Shown here: positions 40,871-53,711 of the stretch, one piece after another
How positions within the stretch are numbered: position 1 is the first letter of the stretch
How the letters are laid out: every line of letters begins with the position of its first letter
DNA from: Molossus alvarezi
Taxonomy: Eukaryota; Chordata; Mammalia; Chiroptera; Molossidae
Reading direction: 5' to 3'
DNA length: 64,000 nt
Assembly: GCA_037176705.1 (NCBI GenBank)
Contig: CM073886.1
Coordinates: forward strand, 91,423,501 to 91,487,500
Made by a program: the position numbers and the translations under genes
The notes under the pieces: generated by a model
Told to the model about the DNA's origin: nothing
Databases searched by the model: none
The model's input: only the letters and a program-made list of their open reading frames with translations

Positions 40871-41196
40871 CCATGTGGTTTTTAAACTATTAACAGAATT
40901 AAATATTTTCCCTCATGTTTGTTTATTTCAGTTGTGTGTCCATATGCTTTGTCTATTTTCAGCTAAAGTCTTTGTTGTAAATCCCAGGCAATAGATACTA
41001 CAAATTTTATAGACTCCTCAATTTCTTTCTAATTTGTATCTCCTAGAAGTTTAGTATAATCTTTGCCATTTTACTTTCTAATAAGCATTAAAATATTTCT
41101 GCATTTATACTTACAGTTTCTCATTTAAAAGATAAAACAACTTTATTATAGGTATAAGTATGGAAAAACTAAACTACTATTAAAATAATAGAAAGA

Positions 41197-41440
41197 ACCC
41201 TCGTCTGTTTGGCTCAGTGGAGTGTTGGCCCACTGACTGAAGAGTCGTGGGTTTGATTCCCGGTCAGGGGCACATATTTGGGTTGCAGGTTCAATCTCTG
41301 GCCCCACTGGGGATCATGTGGGAGGCAACCAATTGATGTGTCTTTCTCACATCAATGTCTCTCTCTCTCTCCCTCCCTCCCTTCCTCCCATTCAATCTAA
41401 AAATCAATAAAAAAATATTCTCGAGTGAGGATTAAAACAA
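41197..41440 (+). mobile_element. Ves-type SINE, older form
   Basis: Sense copy: gtttggctcagtggagtgtt, ggtttgattcccggtcaggg, tcaatctctggccccactgg, and tail tattctcgagtgaggattaa. The head has lost a few bases. Confidence 0.9.
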
Positions 41441-42890
41441 CAACAAAGAAAAACACAAGAAAGATGCAAACAATGAATTGCATTGAGTAAAACAGACAAA
41501 TATGCATAAAGTATAAATAACTCATTCGGTTCATAAGGAAATAGTTAACCAAGAAGTGAAGGAAAATGTATTGCTCATTTATGAAGTTGGTTCATTTACT
41601 TTTAATCTGCTACACATTTTATTCCATTGTTATCTGGCTTGTATTTTTGTTGTGGAGAAACCTACTTTAAGTTTAGCCATAGTTCCCCTGTAGGTAATGC
41701 TTTTTCTCTCTAGTTGCTTTTCAGATCTTCCTATTTCCTTGCTGTCCTGTGACATCATCCTATTCTCTCTATTTTTCCTTTCTGAAAGACTTATTAGAAA
41801 TATGCTGGCTGTTCCCATTCTAGTCATCATGTCTTCTCAACCCCTCTTGTATATTTTCTATATTTCCTTTTTGCATTTCTGGCATTTCCCTCAGACCTAT
41901 CATCCAACTCCCCCCCCCTCCTTTTTTAGCTGTGTATATCTATCGTTTTCATTTTAATGATTATATTTTCTTCATTTTGGAATTTCTTTGTGTTCTTCTC
42001 CAATTATGCTTGGTCTTTTACATATTCTCTTTTGTCTCGTTTTTAAATTCTTCTTCTGTGTCTTTTACAATTTAAGATACACGCTAGGTCATTACCAGGT
42101 GATGTCATTAACTAGAGCTCTTGGAGACTTAAATCCTACTGTTTATTTTTCATGTTTATGCTTACCTTTGCTGGGTTCTTTTCTATATGTTTTATAATTT
42201 AAGCTTGAAATCGCATATTCAGCAGGACTTTGTAGATTCCTGAGAAGTACTGCTTTTGGACTATAGTGGCAATGTAAAGCATAGTTATAATTTCTTAGGA
42301 GGTCGAGCCAAGCAAACATCCTAGTTATCTCCTTGGGCTGGAGGTACATTTTACCCAGACAGCCTTTTACTAAACATGTGGCCCTTTGAGTGTCTTGGTT
42401 TGTATCAGAATCCCAACAGGAAACAAATGAAAGAGTCAAAGAGCATGTATTTACATAGGGATTGATTACAAAGGTATGCGTGGCAGATGGGGACCACAAG
42501 GAACATGAGGCTGACCTCACAGCACCCTCACACTCCTCGGCCCTGAGTGATGAAAGGAGAGAGAGGGTATTGGCATCTGAAAGGAGGAGGACTAATAGGG
42601 TACAGGTCTCCTTGGGTAGAACAGTGATGGGTGGTTATGGGACACAGCCAGTTCAAAGGGACATCATAAAGAGGGAGACAAAAAAATAAATACCTTGACC
42701 TCACTCTTCCCCATACTTCCAAACCTTGGCCACTGTTCCCAGTAGACTAAGCTCAACTGAAGCTAGAAGACAAGGGAGCCCCATGATATAGGGTGGAGAG
42801 GGGCAAAGACTGGACCTGGAGGGGAAGAGCAGGCTGGCTTTATGTGAGTATTTCATTTCTACATCAGTTATACATTTTAAAAAGTGTTTG

Positions 42891-43134
42891 GCCCTGGCCG
42901 GTTTGGTTCAGCGGTTAGAGCGTCAGCCTGCGGTCCAGAGAGACCCGGGTTCGGTTCCCGCTAAGGGCACGTACCTCTGTTGCAGTTTGTCCCCCGCCCT
43001 GGTTGGGTCGTGTGGGTGCGGCCACTCGATGTGTCCCTTCACATCGATGTTTCTCTCTCTTCCTCTCTCTCCTTCCCGCTCTATCTGAGTGAAAAATGGA
43101 AAAATGTCCTCGGGCGAGGATAAAAAAATAAAAA
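42891..43134 (+). mobile_element. Ves-type SINE (younger form)
   Basis: Sense copy with intact A- and B-box regions and tail cctcgggcgaggata. Duplication taaaaagtgtttg (42878-42890 and 43135-43147) is exact. Confidence 0.95.
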
Positions 43135-43189
43135 TAAAAAGTGTTTGTCATATTTTATACAACTTATCTGTCTTGTATGTTTTAGAGTT

Positions 43190-43350
43190 ACCTAACCCAG
43201 TGTATTGCCAGAAACAGAAGACACAGGACCCTGATGTAGATACTATTCACACTTTAAAGATGAATAAACAGAGGTTGGTTGCTTTCTCAGGGGTCATACA
43301 GCTATTAAGCCTGGGATTGGAACACTGACTCCAAAGTCCAGGATTTTTTT
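43190..43350 (+). mobile_element. MIR SINE
   Basis: Sense MIR: tttaaagatgaataaacaga, gaggttggttgctttctcag, gggtcatacagctattaagc, ctgggattggaacactgact. Confidence 0.8.
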
Positions 43351-43406
43351 ATTGCACTAAACAGTGAATGCAGGCATGTTGTGGTGGCTGCCCTTTTAAA
43401 AGTGTG

Positions 43407-43534
43407 GAAGGAAGGAAGAAATGGAGGAGGGAGGGAGGGAGAGAAAGAAGGAAGGAAGGAAGGAAGGAAGGAAGGAAGGAAGGAAGGAAGGAAGGAAGGA
43501 AGGGAGGGAGGGAGGGAGGAAGGAAGAAAGGAAG
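43407..43534. repeat. GAAG/GGGA tetranucleotide tract
   Basis: Long run of GAAG units flanked by GGGA units. The plus strand is pure purine for most of the length. Confidence 0.95.
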
Positions 43535-45261
43535 GTCTAAAATTAACTGTAAAGTTCTAAAAGAAGAAAGATGTATAGGCTGAAAAATAAGAATGCCAGA
43601 GATTCACTTTTACAGAACTAGCATTAAAGTATTACAGGTTATAGGTGTGACTTGATACTGACATTGATTCTTTCACAGAAGCCGTTGTGAAGAGTGGAAA
43701 AAGGTAAATCCTAATCATTTATTTCCCTTTGGAGAATGTAAAAAAAAAATCCTGATCTCAGATTATCTGAGTATTTACAACTATACCATGACCACATGAC
43801 TTTAAAACAGAATCAAAAGCCTCCAAATAGATAAATTAGTCAACAGACACCATGGATGGAAAAAAAAAAACACGTGACATTTTAAAGTCTAGAAAACCCT
43901 CAGTTTAAATTCAAACCCAGTTGTTAGGAGTTGACGTAGAGCACAGAGAAGAAATTCTGATTCCAGATTATGTTAAATCCAGTCAAATAACTGCTTCACA
44001 TGTAGAAAAGTTAAAAATTAGGGCAGGTGAGATATATGAGGTCAATTATACTCTAAAACTTTTGTTTTGCAAATGAAAATTCTGCTTTGTTGAGAAATTA
44101 GGGCAAAAACAAAGAAACCTCTAGAATGCAGTAACACATCCTATTTAAAAGGCTAAATAATCAGTAAAAGAAGCTAATATAGTCTCAAAACTAGACAAAT
44201 TTTGCAAAGTTATTTAGAAAATATCATTGACTTTGAAAGAAATAATCAGAATCAGTAGATGATAAAGGAATAAAAAAATAAGAAATAAGAATTTTCCTAA
44301 TGTGTACATTTTAAAATATTGTTTTTGGAACTATTATTGAGGGTAAACGTCTCTAGACTGTTTATCTTAGAAAACACTACCAACATCTCATGATCATTCA
44401 AAGGCATACTGTATTGAGTGTTAGTGGTAATTTGCTCTAGAATGTATCTTGAAAGTGAGAGAAATGAATTCTATAGATAAGAGATGAAGAGATGCTTTAA
44501 CTTTTCAAAAATATTTGACAAAGGTGCATATCCAGATTCTAATTCATGAGGAAAGATCAAACATGGAGTTGGTCAGCTGAGCTGGTCCCGTTTTGGGTAC
44601 ACTGGTAAACTTAATGTGAGCATACTAGATTAACAAATATATTTTAAAAAGAAACTACATGTGAACCAGATGATGCCTAATTGGAACATTGAAAATATTT
44701 TCTTGAAATTTAAAATGTAAAAGATTTTAGATAAACTAAAGATTAGTATACTAATATGTAACAGACTACTTGATTCAATATGAACAACTGGTTAACACAT
44801 AATGAAAGAAAAGAAAGATGCAATACTTCAACAAAGTAAAGAAAAAACACACTGTATGTTGCTGACTTTAAAAAGATCAGAAGCTGCCAGGAAAAGTCCC
44901 TTTGGTCTAATTAGACAAGTGCTGATCTGAAATCCTTTTTCTGAATACCTGACATCTAAAACTGAATTGCAGCACACTCTCTGGTTCTGACAGAGGTTGA
45001 GTCCATAACACTCCTTAAGACAGTGTGCTTCTGCAGAGAGTGATCTGTGTTGGCAGAGCGGACACATTCTTGAACCAGGGTGACATGTAAATGGAAAACC
45101 CAATACAGAGACCAGGTAGTAATGACTAGGGTTTCAGTGAAATAAAATATCAGTTCAGTGCATATTCAATTTGGGAAATTGCTGCTATAATTTTATTCTG
45201 ATTTAATGGAGTTAGGAAATAATATGTCATAGGTTTGGACCATTTAACTTATAATATATTT

Positions 45262-45449
45262 TAAAATATGTTTTTATTGATTTTTTATTAAGAGAGAAAG
45301 GGAGAGAGAGATAGAAACATTGATGTGAGAGACAAACATTAATTGGCTGCCTCCTGCACACCCTCCACTGGGGATTAAGCCCACAACCTGGGCATGTGCC
45401 CCTATGGGAATTGAACCAGGACCTCTCAGTCCATGGGATGATGCTCAAT
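45262..45449 (-). mobile_element. Ves SINE, classic form, head truncated
   Basis: Antisense copy: tttttattgattttttatta, ggctgcctcctgcacaccct, cacaacctgggcatgtgccc. It ends within the tRNA-like head at gatgctcaat and abuts antisense L1. Confidence 0.88.
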
Positions 45450-45454
45450 ACATT

Positions 45455-46400
45455 CTATTCTCTCATTTATGAATTCAAAATTTTTAGATTTCATGTATTT
45501 CATATATCATTTCATGCATTATTTGTCTTTCTGTGTCTGGCATATTTTACTTAACATTCATGTTCTTGCAAATAAGAAGATTTCTTTCGTTTTAAATACC
45601 AAATAATATTCCATTATATGTATATATATCACTTTTTTTTTTTGTATCTGTTCATCCATCCGTGGACAGTTAAGATTGTTTCCATATCTTGGCTATTATG
45701 AACAAATCTAGATATCTCTTCAAAATACCAATTTCATTTCTTTTGGATATATACCCAGAAGTGAGATTGCTGGATCAAATGGTAGTTTTATTTTTAATTT
45801 TTTGAGAAATCTCCATATTGTTTCCCATAATTGCTATACAATTTACATTCCCACCAACAGTGTATAAGGGTTCCCTTTTCCACAGCCTTGTCAACATTTA
45901 TCTTTGGTCTTTTTATAAAAGAGCAATCCCAATAGGTGCAAAGTGATATCTCATGTGGTTTTCATTTGCATTTCTCTGATCACTAATGATGCGGAGACAT
46001 TTTTCAAAAGAGGACATAAATACGGCCAACTGGTTTATTTAAAGTGGGAATACGTTTAAGGCTTTTGATAAAGATTGTTAAATAATCATCCATCTACTTT
46101 AAACTCATGTATGTCCTCTACCAGCCATTTTTGAGAGTATTTGTAGATTTCATAACTTTTTTCAATCTTCGGGAATCTAATTTGCATTTCTTTGATCACC
46201 AGTGAACTAGAAAAATGTGCCATATGTTTTCTGATCATTTTATTTCTTCTTTCATGATTTGGAATTTCATATCCTTTGCTTATTTTGTTGATACATAATT
46301 TGTCCTTTTATTAATTTTTAAGTGTTCTAAAAGTATTTTAACGTCTTAAAAGTATGAAACATTGATTGAAAATATTTTTCTTTGTCCTTCAACTACAAAT
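45455..46400 (-). mobile_element. L1 LINE ORF2 3' region, rearranged
   Basis: Antisense L1: aataatattccattatatgt, ggatatatacccagaagtga, gagattgctggatcaaatgg, cattcccaccaacagtgtat, ttgcatttctctgatcacta. After about 46005 the order breaks and a second 'ttgcatttctttgatcacca' copy appears near 46185, so two fragments or a rearranged one are present. Confidence 0.8.
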
Positions 46401-46479
46401 AAGTAACTGCAGAAATAATAAATACACTAATTATATAATTAATTAATTAATACAGAAAACATTCTTAATATTATCTAAT

Positions 46480-46985
46480 GTGTTTTCAAATTTTCTCAAT
46501 GCTCCCTAAGAATCTTTCTAAAAAATTTAAAACCAGGAACCAATCAAGGCTCACACAAGGTTGTTAAGTCTTCCTCCTTTCTTTTTCATCTAGCGTCGTC
46601 CCTTGCCATTGTTTCTCCCTGTGAAACTGACCTTTTCGAAGAGACCAGGTCTGTTGTCCAATAAAATGTTTCACATTCTGAACTGATCTGTTTCTATGTG
46701 GTGTTATTTTACTTAAGTAAAGACATTTAAAATTTTAAATAGTCAAATGTGTTAAATATTTTATTTATGGTCACTGGCTTTGGTGTCACTTTTAGAAAGG
46801 CCTTTCCCAACTCAATTATATAAACATGCATCTCTATTATTTTCTGGTACTTTTATCACTTCAGGTTTTACATTTAAATCTGTAAGTCATGTTAGTTTGG
46901 TAAAATGTGTGAACAGATTTCACATGACACATATAAGAATTAAATAAATTATTAGGTGATGATGTTTACCACCAACTCTGTGAGT
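46480..46985 (-). mobile_element. L1M-related LINE fragments
   Basis: aaccaggaaccaatcaaggc near 46530 resembles an old L1M 3' UTR. tttctggtacttttatcact with ttacatttaaatctgtaagt near 46850-46885 resembles antisense L1 ORF2. Confidence 0.5.
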
Positions 46986-47849
46986 AATATGAACATGAAT
47001 AAAGATTTATCTAATGTAACAATAAGTCATACAGACAATGTTATTTGAGTGTCATATATTTATTTTCTTTGTCAGGTTTCAGAGATTGCATCCAATAGAA
47101 ACTGCATCAAAGAGAGGGAAAAACTTGTTCATCAAGTTATAGAATAGTCAGTATTCAATTTCATGTCAGTTTATTCTATTTTATTATTTTCTCCCAAAAA
47201 AACTCACTGGCATTCTTCAAAACAGTGGAGTCTATAATTCTGATCATAGTTAACGATGATTTTAAATATAGTTCATTAAAGTGAAAATGAGAAGAGGAAA
47301 CAGCCATCATCTCCAAATTCACTACTTACACAGAATGTAAATTGGAATAGATGTATCAAGGAAGAATTTGCACCATAATATAGGCCACTCAATTCTTACT
47401 AAGACATTGATGGTAATATTTCCTACATCTTCATAATTAGGAGTGAGATTCTTTCTGACAGGATTTTCCTGATCATTATGTTATAATTTAGCTAACTTTA
47501 AAGGAGAATTAAATTACCTCTTTCTTATGAAACATTTGAATTCTGTTTACATGTTTTTAATATTAGATTTGGCTTACTGAAGGGCAGTAGCCAATAATGG
47601 AAAATGCTTAAGGTAGAAAGCTTTGAAATGTTTATAAAGACCAACTGAGAAGCTGTGGCCTGTACAATCTCAGAAAGCCTGACTTTCTAAATGTCTGCTC
47701 ACCACAAAGCTAAAATTAAAAAGACAGATAATACCAAGCTTTGCTGAGATGAATTTCTATACCTTGATATTGGGTGCGTAATCAGTATTACCCCTTAAAA
47801 ATAAAACTGTGGTTATACTCGTTTTTATTTATTCAAACTGAATATTCAT

Positions 47850-48390
47850 CTGTTCTATGAGCTAGCATTTTACTCCAAGAGAATTGAAAATCTATGTCCA
47901 CCAAAAGATCATATACAAGAATATTTACAGTAGCTTTATCCACATAGCCTTAAATTGGAAACAACTCAAAGTCATGCAACAGGAAAACAGAGAAATTGTA
48001 GTATATTTTAAAAATTGCTACATGCATCACATGGATGAATCTCACAGTTATACTCTATAAATTCATTTATGTGAAGTTTAAGAACTGGCCAAACCAATCT
48101 ATGGTGATAAAAATTAGAATAGTGCTTTGTTTATCTCTTGAGGATGAGGTTGAATGGGAAGAGACAGACCGGAACCTTTTGTGGTACAGGGAATGTCTGC
48201 ATCTTGGTCTAGGTGGTTTTTACACAGGTGTGCACACATGTAGGGATTCAATGAACGGTACACTTAAGATTAGTGCACAGACCCACTGTGCTCTGTGTGT
48301 GTTCTGCTTCATAGGGAAAAACATTCAATCGTTGATGGTTTTAACTATGACACCTGTAATAAATATAGTCAAACTTCTCCCATCTTAAAA
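47850..48390 (+). mobile_element. L1 LINE 3' end
   Basis: Sense L1: ccaagagaattgaaaatcta, tgtccaccaaaagatcatat, caagaatatttacagtagct, attggaaacaactcaaagtc, then 3' UTR-like gaacggtacacttaagatta. Its A-rich end is the target of the SINE at 48401. Confidence 0.85.
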
Positions 48391-48400
48391 AATACCTTAG

Positions 48401-48608
48401 TGCCCTGGCTGGTTTGGCTCAGCAGTTAGAGCGTCGGCCTGCAGTCTGGAGAGACCCAGGTTCGGTTCCCCCTAAGGGCATGTGCCTTGGTTGCAGTTTG
48501 TCCCTGGCCCTGGTTGGTTGTGTGGGTGGCAGCCACTCCATGTGTCCCTTTCACGTCGATGTTTCTCTCTCTCTCCCTCCCTCCCTCTCTATCTGAACAA
48601 CAACAACA
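48401..48608 (+). mobile_element. Ves-type SINE (younger form), 3' shortened
   Basis: Sense copy with intact head. The usual tail (gaggata) is missing and replaced by aacaacaac. Exact duplication aaaaaataccttag (48387-48400 and 48609-48622). Confidence 0.94.
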
Positions 48609-48639
48609 AAAAAATACCTTAGCTTCGTGTTCCCTTCTT

Positions 48640-50045
48640 TACCTGCCTATCTCTGTCTCTCTGTTTATCAAGTTATTTCAGAGATGTCTGCATTCACTCT
48701 CTTTATGTCTAATCCCTCAATCTTGCTTCATCCACTGTCCTCTTCCCTCCCTGAATAATCCTTCGCAGGTCTATAATATTCTTGCTGTCGAATCTAACGG
48801 ACAATTTTCAGTTATTTTATAACCTCTCTGAAGCATTCCACGCTCTTGACTTGTCTTTTCTGTTTGAAAGTCTCCCTCCCCTGTTTCTGTGATGCTCTGC
48901 CTTTCTTGGCTTCACTCCTATTTCCCAGGGTGCTGCTCCTTGGTCTCCTGTGCTGGCTCCTTCATCTCTGTTCTCACTGCTGGTGTTCCTCAGGGTGCTG
49001 CCTGGCCGTCTTCATCTCATTACTCAATTTCCCACCCATCGTATCCATTCCCGTCACTTCCATTAATATGTGTAACATTTACTTCCAGCCCAGATCACTT
49101 TACTGAAGTCCAGATCCATTTATACAACAGCCAATTATTCATTTCCACATAGATTTCCCACAGGTACCCCAAATCAATATTATTATCCTGCCCCAAATCT
49201 TCTCTTTCACTCCCCATCTCAATGAATGGCACCCTCAATCACTCAGGTGACCAAACCAGAATCCTATGAGTGAGCCTTAATTTATCCCCCTCTTCCTTTC
49301 TTCAGTTGCAAATAACCCCTTTGATTCTAGCTTCTGAATTATGCTTAATTTCTTCTGTTACTTTCCAGTCTCACTACACTAACCAAATTCAGGTTAACAT
49401 AACTGCCCAAATAAATTACACCGATATCCTCCAAAGGTCTGACCCCTTCCAACCATTCTTCATGGTATAGCCAGAGTAAATTTTTTAAAATGCAAATTTG
49501 ATCATGTTATTGCTTTTTAAAAACTCTTCATTGGCTCCCATTATCCTCAGGACATAAGCCAGCTGCTTACTGTGGCTAACAACATGGCTCTTGATTACCC
49601 CTCTAGCTCAATCTCTGTCTTCTGCTCAGTAATTGCCACACTAGAGCCTCATATTAAAACCACTTTCAGTTCTAAAATGTGTCACACCTTTTGGCATCCC
49701 AGGGCCTTTGCATATCTCCTCCTCTGGTTGTCACACTTTTCTCAATTCCTTGTCCTCTTCCACTCCCGTACATCCTTAAAGTCTCATCTTAGATATCAAT
49801 ATCACTTTCTTTGGGAAATTCTCCCTAAAATCCTAATTTGAATTAAGTGCTATCCCTCTGAGTTACCAGTGCACTTTATACTTAACCCCAGAATGCCATG
49901 TATTAAACTTATCATGACTGTTGCTTTTCTCTATATCCCACTGCACTGTGAGTTTGATGAAGGCAGGGGCTGTGTCTACCACTTCTGCCTCAGTGCCTAA
50001 TACAGTGCCTGACACATTGACTCTGTATTTGTTAAATGAAGAATA
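48640..50045 (+). mobile_element. L2 LINE, long 3' portion
   Basis: About 1.4 kb sense L2: caccctcaatcactcaggtg, atgcaaatttgatcatgtta, cattggctcccattatcctc, catcccagggcctttgcata, ggggctgtgtctaccacttc, ending at acagtgcctgacacattgac and tttgttaaatgaa. The reading frame is broken by many stops. Confidence 0.88.
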
Positions 50046-50190
50046 AGCTAACTATTTCTAAAATACTACATATAAAATACCATTAGTGTATTTATATGTA
50101 TAATTATACTATTAACAGAAAGTAATGAATCAAGGATGTCTAAATCATTATTATTATTATTGGCATTTCTGGCAAGGGAACCATATTAAA

Positions 50191-50192
<2 letters not shown>

Positions 50193-50231
<39 letters not shown>
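50193..50231. repeat. GT microsatellite
   Basis: About 19 uninterrupted GT units. Confidence 0.95.
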
Positions 50232-50233
<2 letters not shown>

Positions 50234-50299
50234 AATACTCAAAGTTTACCTATTGTCCAAACATACCAGGGACTTTATTTTGCCACAGAAATAGAATTC

Positions 50300-50885
50300 A
50301 GGAATGTAGTTCGTGATTGAAGGCTTCTGCCCTTCCACTTTCTTCTTGTCCTTTAGGGAGGGCAGAGTGGATACCCTGTGCACTGCCCCACACTCCCTCC
50401 AGGCGTGTCTGAGCACAGATCCTCAGGACCACTCCTCTCCCTGGTCCACTAATGTACCTGCTCTTTTCTCTTATGACACTGCTTTCCTAGCCATAGGAGT
50501 TTGGTTAGTGAGGACACTGGACCTAAGCTGTATCATCAGAGAACCCACCCCTTATCTCCAGCTGATTACTCCAGAGGTGGGAGCAAATCTGTTCTTTCCC
50601 TGGGATTTTTTTGTTTCTTTTCCCTTTGCTCTCCAGGTAGAGGGAGCTGGTCTTGAGCGAGAGGGTATGAACCATCACAGAGATGACAGCCAAATGCTCC
50701 TCCTAGTTAAGTTCTGGATTTAGTTATTCCTGAAATCCACCGCAAACCCTGTTCTTCCCACATCTGGTTTCAGAACTTTTATGGAGTTCTTAAGCCAGTT
50801 AATTCTCTTTTGGGCTTAAGGTAGTTCATGTTGGTTTCTGTCACTTGCAGCTAAAAGAATCTTGACTACTTTAGAGCGAAATGCT
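50300..50885. mobile_element. Possible old LTR-type repeat
   Basis: The right end, ttaagccagttaattctctt followed by tttctgtcacttgcagctaa and agaatcttgactac, resembles the end of a common mammalian repeat, probably MaLR-type. The left part is not recognised. Confidence 0.35.
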
Positions 50886-52848
50886 CTAGATCTGTTTCTG
50901 TCTTGGCTGATATTACCCTAAGAAGGCTCCCAAACATCCAGCAATCTGGCTAATAATCAATGCACAAGCTACCGACACTATGGTTTTGTTCTACAGTGGA
51001 GGTCTTTCCTGGCATAAACCTTGTGTGTGTGTCCACAGATTGACTCCTCTACCACTTTTTTTGTTCAGAGGGCAACTCTTTGTGAAATTCTCCTTGACAC
51101 TACCTTATTTATGGCTCTAAAATGATGATTATTTTCAATGCATTTTCAGATATATGTTGACTCTCTTCAGTAGTCTAGTACTTCGATACTAACCTTCTTA
51201 TGCAAAGTGAATGGGATGGAGGACCATTGACTTAATTTAGAATTCTAAAGGTGTTTTTAATATTTCTTCACACTTAAGTAGACTTTCTATGTTTAAGACA
51301 TGCACCATTGAAAGAATTGTATGTTTTCCTGCATATATCATGTGTACTCAGAGCATTTCCATTTAACTATTGTGAAATATCAATGTTGTATCATTTATAA
51401 AATGGGACTATGCCTCCTGATTTGGATCAAAAGACCAGAACTATGGCATTAATGAAGTGACTTCCACATGGAAGAAAATACCTGGAGAGAGGAAGAGGAG
51501 TTCTCTCCCGACACTGACAGCACAGAGTTGTATGAGGCCAAAGGGGCTGGGCCATGTGCAAGAGACAAGCATCCTGTGCTTGATAACTTTGTATTTATCG
51601 ATTTATTCATTCCTGTGATGGAAATGTGGTACCATAAAATGCTGATGAATTTTAGACATAGCGCTCAGATTATTCAATTCATGGTGCTGAAGGGGACATG
51701 TAAAATGGATGCAAAATAAATTGTGTATTTTTTCTTTTTATGGGAAAATCAAGCAATGCCCACATGAGATGTAAAGAGTTAACATCAGGCCTGAGACTCC
51801 CTTTCTCCTTACTCAGGGAAAATGAGTGACCTTAACCAGAGCTCTTTATAAACATGCTAATGGTATTTATTAGTGGAAAGATACCAGAGAGTCCTTATCT
51901 AAAATAACACTTTTTGGCAGCATAGACCAGGTCTGTCTAGACTGTGTATTGTAAATAAACCTGCAGTTTATGGATTTATGGGGTATGTCTGGCTAGAGAT
52001 TGGGAAGTACTCATGTAAGCATTTTCTGTCTAACTAAAGGAGTATAAAACTGGAAACCCCAAAATCAAAATGACTATTTTTTTAGAACAACATGTTCGCA
52101 TAAATTGTTCAGAACTCAGCTGTTAATCTGAAATCAAATCGTATCCTCATGCAGTAGAAAGGGACAGTTTGGGAAGCTGCGTGACGGGCTCAGGCTCCTC
52201 CAAAGAAGTGTCTCATCAGGCTGGGTTCTTGCCAGTGTCCTTGTAGCCTTAGTAACGTTGGTGCTGGAGAAGATGTACGACATCATGAGTCTACTTTGAT
52301 CTTTCAACTCTATGGGTAACATATCATGTACATATAAGTAATGAGAAGCTGATAAAAGTGGCATTTCAGAAAAGAGAGAAGAGATAGTTTATAAAAATAG
52401 TGCTGTGAAAATCGGTAAATATTTAGAAATAAATGTAATCCTTCCTTAAATGACATACTATAAAAAAATAAAAAGAAGGGACAAATCTTAAAAAAACTAG
52501 AATAAAATAGAAAAATGTATGAAAATATTTCTTATTTTGACTTAAGGAAAGCTCTTTGTAAACAACAAAAAAATCTAAGATGAACTAATAGAGAAAGGAT
52601 TGATAGACACATAAGAAAATTGAAGAAATGTATTTGCACCCCATTTGACAAAGGTGGATTTGGTATATTAGGAGTTTAAAAATGACTGAAAAAATTAATA
52701 CCATCATAGGAAAAGGGCAAAAAATTGCCAAATGCAGAAATATTAACATGTCAATGAACATAAGTACAACTATATTACTAATCAAGAAAACTCAAATGAA
52801 AAAAAAGATATTTTTTTTGTCCACTACACTGGTCACTTTTAAGAATAG

Positions 52849-53050
52849 CCCTGGCTGGTGTGGGTCACCGGTTGGGTGTCCTGTGCACCTGGGGATCGCC
52901 TGTTCCATTCCCTGTCAGGCACATGCATGGGTTGCAGGCTTGATCCCTGGTAGGGGGTGTGCAGGAGACAGCCGATCCATGTTACATCAATGTTTCTCTC
53001 TATCTCCCTCTCCCCTTTTTGCTCTCTAAAAAATACATTTTAAAAAAATC
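52849..53050 (+). mobile_element. Ves SINE, classic form, diverged
   Basis: Sense copy starting gccctggctggtgtgggtca, with ggcttgatccctggtagggg inside and an A-rich tail. Flanking aagaata repeats are short. Confidence 0.88.
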
Positions 53051-53139
53051 TAAAAAAAAAAAAAGAATAATGTCAATGCCTTGTGATGATGACCAGCATC
53101 CTGGAACACAGTTGGTCTCATAGATACTGCTGGTGGGAA

Positions 53140-53570
53140 GGCAATGGGCAGCCGAGGAGGAGAGAACGTGCTATGAGGTGTGCCATGAGCTCACTACCTC
53201 TATCGCTTCACCTTTGGGATCCAGCCAGTGTTCACTGCAATGCCACATTCCCAGGGCTCCCAGCCAATACTAAGCATGGTGGAGTCGCTGGAGCTGGGCT
53301 ACCTCTGCCCAGCACAGGACTCCTCTAACAGGTCACCATTGCTCACGGGCCTCTCCTTGGCTCAGGTTAACTATTCCTCCTCCCCTCAACTTCTTTCACA
53401 GGTGTCAGAGCTGCTGAGTGTTCTACCTTCCTTCTCGTGCTCCCTCTCCCCTTAACTCTTCACAAATGTTTTTCCCAATAAATATCTCTAATTTCAAATT
53501 TCCTCTTCATTTCTGTTTCCTAAGAGTACCCAAACTGAAGAAAATCAGTTAGCATAATCTCTCTAGAAGC
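53140..53570 (+). mobile_element. Unassigned interspersed repeat, LTR-like end
   Basis: Contains aggtcaccattgctcacggg, tgtcagagctgctgagtgtt, an AATAAA in cccaataaatatc near 53477, and ends ctaagagtacccaaactgaa. I recognise this as repeated in other laurasiatherian genomes but cannot name the family. It sits inside L1 sequence. Confidence 0.4.
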
Positions 53571-53577
53571 CAATATA

Positions 53578-53711
53578 CAGAGGTAGACAAAAGTAGGTTT
53601 ACAGTTGTTCATATGGAAAAAGCCATGCCGGTTATGATTATAATAATACAATAAAGAATAACCTCTGTGTTTTGCATCCTCACAAAGTAAACCTACTTTT
53701 GCCCACCCCTG
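53578..53711. mobile_element. Mariner-like MITE, copy 2
   Basis: A 134-bp element flanked by TA on both sides (53576-53577 and 53712-53713). Left terminal repeat cagaggtagacaaaagtagg; the right end read on the other strand is caggggtgggcaaaagtagg. Interior shares gttgttcatatggaaaaa and taataatacaata with the copy at 36944-37068. Non-coding. Confidence 0.85.

Noticed and set aside
42143..42520. 125-codon minus-strand frame
   Set aside because: No recognisable domain, no good splice pair and ordinary composition; probably chance.
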